The notes under the pieces were generated by a model. It saw nothing but the letters and a program-made list of their open reading frames with translations, was not told where the DNA came from and did no database searches. Below are positions 43,997 to 49,588 of a stretch of 49,588 nt of DNA, one piece after another. Source of the DNA: Magnetococcales bacterium (GTDB lineage: Bacteria; Pseudomonadota; Magnetococcia; Magnetococcales; JADFWU01); NCBI GenBank assembly GCA_015234045.1, contig JADFWU010000021.1:1-49588 (forward strand), in the 5' to 3' direction. The position numbers and the translations under genes were made by a program. Position 1 is the first letter of the stretch. Each line of letters opens with the position of its first letter.

Positions 43997-45121
43997 TCAG
44001 AGTCGGTCCACATTTGTTGTGCCCAGATAGCGATTTTGGATTCTCAACCAGTCATTCGTAGCCAGAATACTCAACAAAACACGATTGACTTGTTCTCGTA
44101 ATGGACTGCCTTCTGGAAAAGCAAATCCATAATCCTGACGGCCAAAAAAACCAGGCAGAATAGTGAATGTGTCGGTAGGGGCTTGATCAATCAGGTACTG
44201 AAGAATCGGTTCGTCATAGACAAATGCATCAAACTGTTTGTGTTGTAGCGCGGGGAGAATCTGATTGCGTTGGTTAATGGTCCGAAAACGAACCAGATGA
44301 TGGCTTAAAAATGATTCACTGCTGGAGTCTTTGATCGTGCCGACGCGCACTTTGTTCAAATCTGCAATGGTTTCGAACTCAATGCTTGAACTGCGTGTTT
44401 CGGTGAGTGCCGTGGTGATGGCCGCAGTGAAGGTCGATATGGTAATGAGTCCTACAAACATCCAAATCAGTGCGAGCAGTCGTCCACCGAATGTGATTGG
44501 TGATTTGTCGCCATAGCCTACCGTTGTCATGGTCACCGCAGACCACCAGAAGCCGGAACCTATCCCTTGCAAAGGGCGTGAATCAAACTGGGCCGCATTG
44601 CGTTTGCGCTCAAAAAGCCAGATCAAAATACCGGTCAGCAATAGTAATACAGTCAATGCCGAGATCGCTTTAATAAACTCCATCGACACCAAACGTTCAA
44701 AGAAATCAATAAGCCCATTGCTTCCCTCTGTGCGAATGGCAACACCATATCCGGTTTGGAAAAATGGGTGTGAGAAGTCGAATTTTTTCTCTCGATTGGC
44801 TGTAATGGTCAATGCCGCTGTGGCAATGTCTATATTTTTCTCGCTTATGTTTTTGATCAGGCCCGTTAAATCTGTTTCAACAAACGTATAGTCCAGATCC
44901 AATTCAGTGGCGATATGTTTCCATAGATCAATGCTGATCCCTTCGTATGACCCATCCGGCAATTGAATAACAAACGGCGGTACACTGTTAATTCCCACTC
45001 GGAGTGGCGGAGTGTTGGTCGATGTTTCAGCCTGAACCGGGAAAACTGTCAGAAATAGCGTGCATCCAATGGATAAAACTGCCATCAGGAAAAGTAGAGT
45101 GTTACGCATTTGACGGATCAT
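43997..45121 (-). CDS. GluR0-like ligand-gated potassium channel
   Basis: A 374-aa protein. A signal peptide (1-31) is followed by half of a periplasmic amino-acid-binding domain (LRVGINSVPPFVI to about 145). A two-TM potassium-channel pore comes next, with TM1 about 152-170, selectivity filter TVGYGD (200-205) and TM2 about 213-235, then the second half of the binding domain (about 250-370). This split layout is that of bacterial ionotropic glutamate receptors such as GluR0. An amino acid would bind outside and open a K+ pore. The start has AGGA 7 bases upstream. Monocistronic. Confidence 0.9.
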   Translation of the reverse strand: MIRQMRNTLLFLMAVLSIGCTLFLTVFPVQAETSTNTPPLRVGINSVPPFVIQLPDGSYEGISIDLWKHIATELDLDYTFVETDLTGLIKNISEKNIDIATAALTITANREKKFDFSHPFFQTGYGVAIRTEGSNGLIDFFERLVSMEFIKAISALTVLLLLTGILIWLFERKRNAAQFDSRPLQGIGSGFWWSAVTMTTVGYGDKSPITFGGRLLALIWMFVGLITISTFTAAITTALTETRSSSIEFETIADLNKVRVGTIKDSSSESFLSHHLVRFRTINQRNQILPALQHKQFDAFVYDEPILQYLIDQAPTDTFTILPGFFGRQDYGFAFPEGSPLREQVNRVLLSILATNDWLRIQNRYLGTTNVDRL

Positions 45122-45320
45122 GGAAATATCCTGGTCAGGTTGAAAGATGTAAAAAAATCAGTGAGTGACAGGATAAGGCGTTAAGAAGGGCGTTGCCAGA
45201 TAAAAAGAGGGCGTGGACTCATTGATCAACGAAGAAATGCTGAGTGACACCGGTCCAAGGGCTGAAAAAGATGAGTAAGCACCGTCTTTCCACGCAAAGT
45301 GGTGTTTTTGGATGTGTTGA

Positions 45321-45986
45321 TCACTCATCCAAAATAATCGGCGGCTCTATAACCGTATTGGCAGCAGCCCCTTTCCGAGCACCATACAACGTCAATATTG
45401 CCTCTTTATGCACCGCAGGATGCACCATCTTCATGCGGCAAAGCCCTAACCCAACACTATTAAAACAAACAATCAACTCAGAAATCCGTTCAGGGCGGCA
45501 GACCATATGGAGCCAGCCTTGAGGGCGTAAGTGGTGTGAACTACAGCGGATAAAATCCATCAACGTGCCATTGAGTTCAAAGCGACAGGCGGCTCTTGTC
45601 GGGTCTGGTGGCATGCGTCCTTGGCCGGCGGCGTAGTAGGGTGGGTTGCAGACCACGTGATCAAAGGGTGTGGATGAGAGGGCGGTTGGTGGTTCTCTTA
45701 CATCGCCGGTGTGGATGCGGATGCGTTCGGTGAGGGCGTGCCAGGTGATGGCGTTTTGGGCCTGTTTTGCCAGGTCGGGTTGAATCTCCAAGCCTTCGAT
45801 TTGAACGCCGGGATTGCGTTGTGCAAGATGGATGGCAACGGTGCCGCAGCCCATGCCAAGATCTAAAATATGATCACCGGCTTTGACTGTGGCAAACTCG
45901 GCTAATAGCCGTGCATCTGTGGTGGTGCCGGTGCGCCGACAAAGGGCGGTGCGCAGCGGATCTGACTCGGAAAGTGTGGGTGTCAT
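45321..45986 (-). CDS. trmN: TrmN6-like tRNA methyltransferase
   Basis: A 221-aa class I methyltransferase. SAM motif I is ILDLGMGCGTVAIHLA, the N6-adenine motif NPPYYAAGQGR, and the late segment ACRFELNGTLMDFIRCSS resembles tRNA1(Val) A37 N6-methyltransferases (RAxCRxE...L). This enzyme would methylate A37 of tRNA-Val. Assignment within the TrmN6/HemK-like group is by motif pattern. It is divergent from the cysQ operon. The 199 bases between it and the GluR0 gene show no gene. Confidence 0.8.
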   Translation of the reverse strand: MTPTLSESDPLRTALCRRTGTTTDARLLAEFATVKAGDHILDLGMGCGTVAIHLAQRNPGVQIEGLEIQPDLAKQAQNAITWHALTERIRIHTGDVREPPTALSSTPFDHVVCNPPYYAAGQGRMPPDPTRAACRFELNGTLMDFIRCSSHHLRPQGWLHMVCRPERISELIVCFNSVGLGLCRMKMVHPAVHKEAILTLYGARKGAAANTVIEPPIILDE

Positions 45987-46132
45987 GGATATTCAATCCT
46001 GAATCATGGCAATAAAGATGACATTTGGTTCAAACTTCGGTAGATTAGGCTGATTTTTTTGTCGCGTTTGTTTGCATGCTCAAATAGGCGCGGCCCGGAA
46101 CCAATCATACCTGATCGAGAGCTTGTCACCGA

Positions 46133-46993
46133 ATGTCCGATAATGACCTCACTTTAATTACAGATGCTATCCGCAAAGCCGGCAACGCCATCATGGCATA
46201 CTATCGTCCTGGAGAAACTGTCTCCTCTGATGCAGAAGTGCGTCATAAAAGCCCGGATAATCCGTTGACCAAAGCTGATCTGGAAGCAGATCGTATTCTG
46301 CATGAAATTCTGACTCAGGCACGCCCTGATTATGGTTGGCTCTCCGAAGAGACTACCGATGACGCTTCCCGACTCTCCAAAGATCGCGTCTGGGTTGTCG
46401 ATCCCATTGATGGCACTAAAGAGTACATCATGGGCATTCCTCAGTTTGCCGTTTCCGTTGGACTGGTCGAAAATGGCCTGCCCATTGCAGCAGCGGTCTA
46501 TAATCCAGCCGCAGACGAACTGTTCTCCGCAGCCCGTGGACAGGGTATTACCTTGAACGGTAAGCCGATCCACACAAGTTCCCGTGAAGAGTTGTTCGGC
46601 GCAACGTGTTTGGCCAGCCGTTCCGAAACCAAGCGCGGCGAGTGGGATCAGTTCAAGGATGAGTTGAAAGTGTCAACCATGGGTTCCATCGCCTATAAAC
46701 TGGCGGTTGTGGCCTGTGGGCGTTTGGATATGACCTTTACCCTGACCCCAAAGAACGAGTGGGATTTCTGCGCGGGTACGCTTCTGGTTGAAGAAGCAGG
46801 CGGTCAGGTGACACATAAAGATGGCTCTCCTGTTTCGTTTAATCGCACCAATCCGAAAGTGCGTTCCTTGCTGGCAACCAATGGCCCTCTGCATCAACCC
46901 TTGTTGGATCGGTTGGTTGATGTGCCTTTGAGCATTGATCGCCACGCCCTGGCCGCAGCTGAAAAGGCGAAGGCGGCTGGGAGTGAATCATGA
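46133..46993 (+). CDS. cysQ: 3'(2'),5'-bisphosphate nucleotidase (CysQ/inositol phosphatase family)
   Basis: A 286-aa Mg-dependent phosphatase. Metal-binding motifs are WLSEET (Glu72), DPIDGTKEY (Asp90-Thr95) and the C-terminal NEWDFCAGTLLVEEAGG. CysQ degrades PAP from sulfate assimilation; inositol monophosphatase is the close alternative. Its stop overlaps the adenosine kinase start (ATGA), so the two are co-translated, linking PAP-derived AMP and adenosine salvage in one unit. Confidence 0.85.
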   Translation: MSDNDLTLITDAIRKAGNAIMAYYRPGETVSSDAEVRHKSPDNPLTKADLEADRILHEILTQARPDYGWLSEETTDDASRLSKDRVWVVDPIDGTKEYIMGIPQFAVSVGLVENGLPIAAAVYNPAADELFSAARGQGITLNGKPIHTSSREELFGATCLASRSETKRGEWDQFKDELKVSTMGSIAYKLAVVACGRLDMTFTLTPKNEWDFCAGTLLVEEAGGQVTHKDGSPVSFNRTNPKVRSLLATNGPLHQPLLDRLVDVPLSIDRHALAAAEKAKAAGSES

Positions 46994-47979
46994 GTGAATA
47001 CGATGTCTATGGCGTTGGTCACGCGCTGGTGGATATGGAATTCAAGGTGGATGATGCCTTTCTGGATACAATAGGTGTCGAGAAGGGCACCATGGCTTTG
47101 GTAGACCATGACCGGCAAGAGGAGATCGTTAAAGCGCTTACCGGTCGTTCTGTTGAACGGGCGTGTGGTGGTTCAGCCGCTAATAGCATCATCGGTGTGG
47201 CACAGTTCGGTGGTCGTGCATTCCATGCCTGTAAAGTGGCGGCTGATGAAGCCGGTGATTTTTTCGCCAGCGATATGAAAGCCGATGGCGTGAATCATCC
47301 TCTGGATGGTGAGCGCCAAGCAGGCGCGACAGGTCGTTGTTTGGTATTGATTACTCCGGATGCCGAGCGCACTCTGATTACCAATCTGGGCATTTCCGAA
47401 CTGGTCTCACCGGATGATTTGGATGAAGCCGCGCTGAAACAGGCTAAATACCTCTACGTTGAAGGGTATCTGGTCTCTTCACCTTCAGCGCGCGCCGCTG
47501 CGGTGCAGGCGTTGGAGATGGCACGGGCTGCGGGTGTTAAAACCGCGCTGACCTTCTCTGATGTCAATATGATTAAATTTTTCCGTGATGGCTTTGAAGA
47601 GATGATCGGCTCAGGGCTTGATCTGATCTTCTGCAACGAAGCCGAAGCGCTGGAATTCACTGGTGCTGACGATATCAATTCCGCCTGTCAGGCATTGCGG
47701 AAACGGGCTGATCACGTTGCCATTACCCTTGGAAATAAAGGCGCTGTGCTGCACGACGGCCAACAACAAATTGATATTCCCGGTATTATGGTGGATGCTG
47801 TTGATACCAATGGCGCAGGTGATATGTTTGCCGGTGCCTTTCTCTATGGCATAACACAAGGCTTTGACTTTGAACAGGCTGGGAAATTAGCCTGTCAGGC
47901 AGCTTCTGTTTTGGTGACGCAGTTTGGCGCGCGTCTGAAAAGCGGTCAAGCTTTGGATATTTTGAAAAAATTTGGCTGA
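46990..47979 (+). CDS. Adenosine kinase (PfkB family)
   Basis: A 329-aa ribokinase-fold kinase. The N-terminal GVGHALVDMEFKV and GGSAANSIIGVAQFGG segments match bacterial adenosine kinases. The catalytic PfkB signature VDTNGAGDMFAGAFL lies near residues 275-289, with the base Asp in GAGD. It converts adenosine to AMP with ATP. It overlaps cysQ by 4 bases, and a PilZ protein gene starts 60 bases after it. Confidence 0.9.
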   Translation: MSEYDVYGVGHALVDMEFKVDDAFLDTIGVEKGTMALVDHDRQEEIVKALTGRSVERACGGSAANSIIGVAQFGGRAFHACKVAADEAGDFFASDMKADGVNHPLDGERQAGATGRCLVLITPDAERTLITNLGISELVSPDDLDEAALKQAKYLYVEGYLVSSPSARAAAVQALEMARAAGVKTALTFSDVNMIKFFRDGFEEMIGSGLDLIFCNEAEALEFTGADDINSACQALRKRADHVAITLGNKGAVLHDGQQQIDIPGIMVDAVDTNGAGDMFAGAFLYGITQGFDFEQAGKLACQAASVLVTQFGARLKSGQALDILKKFG

Positions 47980-48039
47980 CGGTCGAGGGTGTGGCCAAGC
48001 TGAAAACCGGAAACGCCGGGCGAAGGGGAGAGAACAGTT

Positions 48040-48420
48040 ATGAGTGGCACCAATGAAAAACAGTCCAATGCACCAGGCGAACGTCGTCATTTTTCACGGG
48101 TTAATTTCCGTCATGAATTGACCTTGAAAGGCAGTTCAGGTAACGAATATCCAGGCGCTTTCAATGATATCAGCCTGAAAGGAATGCTGTTCTGGGCCGA
48201 GACTCTGCCCATGGCAGAAGAAGAGGTTCAAGGCATATTGCCTTTGGGTGATCAGGAGTTGCGGATTCACGGTGTGGTTCTGTGGAGCGATGCTGAAAAA
48301 GGCTCCGCTATCCGCTTTTTGGATATGGATGTGGAAAGTTTCAGTCATCTACGCCGCCTGGTTTCGCTCAATATGGGCGATTCCGAACAGATTGATCAGG
48401 AACTGTTTAGCTCTCTATGA
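48040..48420 (+). CDS. PilZ domain c-di-GMP receptor
   Basis: A 126-aa single-domain PilZ protein. The c-di-GMP ligands are seen in GERRHFSRV (the RxxxR motif, residues 15-19) and NDISLKGMLF (D-x-S-x-x-G). The strand pattern LRIHGVVLWSD and GSAIRFLDMD is usual for the fold. It would report c-di-GMP made by SiaD or the CNB-GGDEF enzyme. Its stop overlaps the thiE start (ATGA). Confidence 0.92.
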   Translation: MSGTNEKQSNAPGERRHFSRVNFRHELTLKGSSGNEYPGAFNDISLKGMLFWAETLPMAEEEVQGILPLGDQELRIHGVVLWSDAEKGSAIRFLDMDVESFSHLRRLVSLNMGDSEQIDQELFSSL

Positions 48421-49058
48421 GTCCGTATGCTCACCTGATACAAGGACCGTATCCGATCCTTGATGCAGACTGGCTTGAAAAAGTCGCGCTGTCCTCGGAA
48501 TCGGTGTGTCAGGTATTGAACAAGTTCGCCATTCCTGTTGTGCAACTACGTTGCAAAGGGGATGGCGGACGGCATTATGACTTTTCTCGCCACTGGGTCC
48601 AACATCTCAGGGCGCATGCCCCACAAACCAAAATTATTATCAATGATCGCCTGGATATCGCTTTGGCTCTGAAAGCGGATGGTATTCATGTGGGCCAAGA
48701 TGATCTGCCGGTATCTGTCTGTCGCCAGTTGATGGGCTCGGAGTGTCTGGTTGGGCTTTCTACACATACCGTGGAAGAGATCCAGGCCGCCAATGCAGCG
48801 GATGTGGACTATGTGGGCTTTGGTCCGGTGTTCGGAACACAAACCAAACCCGATGCCTGGAGCCGTCGCGGCATTGATGCGTTGCGGCTCGCTTGTACAC
48901 ACAGCAATAAACCGCTTGTCGCTATCGGTGGAATCAGTGTGGACACTCTACAGGAGGTTCGATCCGCTGGCGCACAATCTGCCGCCATGATCAGTGGACT
49001 GTTCCATGAAAAACAGTGGGCCGAGCAGTTTCAACAGGCTGTGGATATTTTCTCCTGA
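48417..49058 (+). CDS. thiE: Thiamine phosphate synthase
   Basis: A 213-aa TIM-barrel enzyme that joins HMP-PP and thiazole phosphate. Diagnostic segments are PVVQLRCKG, IINDRLDIALALKADGIHVG, QDDLP, GLSTHTVEEI, YVGFGPVFGTQTKPDA and VAIGGIS. Length is normal. It overlaps the PilZ gene by 4 bases, an unusual partner. No other thi genes or TPP riboswitch were seen. Confidence 0.92.
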   Translation: MSPYAHLIQGPYPILDADWLEKVALSSESVCQVLNKFAIPVVQLRCKGDGGRHYDFSRHWVQHLRAHAPQTKIIINDRLDIALALKADGIHVGQDDLPVSVCRQLMGSECLVGLSTHTVEEIQAANAADVDYVGFGPVFGTQTKPDAWSRRGIDALRLACTHSNKPLVAIGGISVDTLQEVRSAGAQSAAMISGLFHEKQWAEQFQQAVDIFS

Positions 49059-49109
49059 TAGTCCGTTTCTCGGATCTGTTCAACAAGAAAAACAGTTGCT
49101 TGGCAGGCT

Positions 49110-49403
49110 CTACTCTTCGATGATATCGCCGCGCATAGCCTCTCGTGAACCCACCGGAAGCACGCCTTCATCACCGTCCACTGGATTGTACCAGTAGCGC
49201 ATGGAACCTGTTTTACCATAGTTATCAAACATGGCGCTCCAGCCGTCTTTGAAAATCTTACACTCATCATTAAAGCAAACCAGCAATAGTGGCGTGCCAA
49301 AGCCAAGGCCATCCGAAAAATTGAATGAAGAGACGCTGTACTTCTTCAGCTTCTCTTTGCAGTGAGGGCATTCACGATCCAGCGCCTCATGAGTCAATTT
49401 CAT
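49110..49403 (-). CDS. Zinc-ribbon protein, hypothetical
   Basis: A 97-aa protein. The start at 49403 has GGAG 10 bases upstream; the longer frame to 49577 runs through a family A repeat and is rejected. Two Cys pairs (ECPHCKEKL and CFNDEC, residues about 10-50) would hold one zinc ribbon, followed by MRYWYNPVDGDEGVLPVGS and a C-terminal AMRGDIIEE. It resembles an uncharacterised family of small bacterial zinc-ribbon proteins. Function unknown. Confidence 0.75.
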   Translation of the reverse strand: MKLTHEALDRECPHCKEKLKKYSVSSFNFSDGLGFGTPLLLVCFNDECKIFKDGWSAMFDNYGKTGSMRYWYNPVDGDEGVLPVGSREAMRGDIIEE

Positions 49404-49444
49404 AGGGTTGATTCTCCATTGTGACAATGCACAGGTCTGAACAT

Positions 49445-49588
49445 TATCGGTGTTTCGTCTAAAATTTGAACATTCAGCCGTTCCAGCCCGGGTGATGTTT
49501 TTGCTCTGATGATCTGCTTCGCATATCAAAAGCGATGAAAAAACATCACCAGGGCTTCCACTCAGGTTGTGATTCATTGTCTAATTTC
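49445..49588 (+). repeat. Family A repeat, copy 7 (cut by the window end)
   Basis: Left end TTTCGTCTAAAATTTGAACA, then TTCCAGCCCGGGTGATG, the TTTTTGCTCTGATGATCTGC arm and ATCACCAGGGCTTCCACTC. The last bases match the start of the right arm in other copies, and about 17 bases are missing beyond the window. It lies just upstream of the zinc-ribbon gene and may carry or block its promoter. Confidence 0.8.

Noticed and set aside
1-49588. CRISPR array or cas genes
   Set aside because: Repeats here are dispersed, not regularly spaced, and no Cas protein motif was seen.

Overview
The window reads as chromosomal DNA of a Gram-negative bacterium, most likely a member of the Pseudomonadota. Lipoprotein and Sec signal peptides, a periplasmic c-type cytochrome, TusA/DsrE2 sulfur-handling proteins, SiaBCD-type c-di-GMP signalling, large hybrid histidine kinases and a GspA-like AAA-SPOR protein all point that way. 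The style (many sensory proteins, NPCAAK-repeat cytochrome, PEGA-like and MORN/FGE proteins) would suit a Magnetococcales-like lineage. That is an impression only, and no taxonomic marker is present.

Layout. 0-3.1 kb: the last 75 bases of a group II intron sitting inside a 161-bp interspersed repeat, then a cysteine-repeat cytochrome c lipoprotein and a tetR-tusA-dsrE2 operon, with four repeat families between them. 3.1-4.3 kb: dnaN, away from dnaA/recF/gyrB. 4.4-17.5 kb: a sensory island with a 1204-aa hybrid kinase, a REC-histidine kinase, a membrane-tethered TAXI-type binding protein, a second hybrid kinase on the opposite strand, a siaB-siaC-siaD c-di-GMP module and a MORN+FGE lipoprotein. 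17.4-20.2 kb: small proteins, a YwqK/MORN-like lipoprotein, tRNA-Ser(CGA) with an integrase remnant at its 3' end, a 49-aa ORF and tRNA-Arg(CCG). 20.3-25.1 kb: thioredoxin, a small membrane protein, a BioC-like methyltransferase, a CxxCxGxG mini-protein, a CNB-GGDEF cyclase and a DUF2064 protein.

25.1-30.7 kb: a minus-strand cluster of a protein with a possible PH-like end, a 1083-aa AAA-TM-SPOR protein and a coiled-coil/PEGA-like periplasmic protein, probably one envelope machine. 31.2-39.2 kb: SulP transporter, TPR-methyltransferase, radC, dnaB-alr, a hypothetical protein and alpha-carbonic anhydrase. 39.3-45.1 kb (minus): zntB-like and MscK-like genes overlapping by 4 bases, and a GluR0-like ligand-gated potassium channel. 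45.3-49.4 kb: trmN-like methyltransferase, a tight cysQ - adenosine kinase - PilZ - thiE operon and a zinc-ribbon protein.

Three themes link the genes: c-di-GMP signalling (SiaD, CNB-GGDEF, PilZ), ion and anion handling (SulP, carbonic anhydrase, ZntB, MscK, GluR0-like) and sulfur/redox chemistry (TusA, DsrE2, thioredoxin, CysQ). The non-coding space is rich in short non-autonomous repeats. Family A has seven copies, three of them full-length at 161 bp with TATAGTG-type termini. Family B is a palindromic element of about 105 bp with TAGGCGTTACGCA ends. Family C is a double hairpin placed just after stop codons. Family D is one 144-bp inverted repeat.
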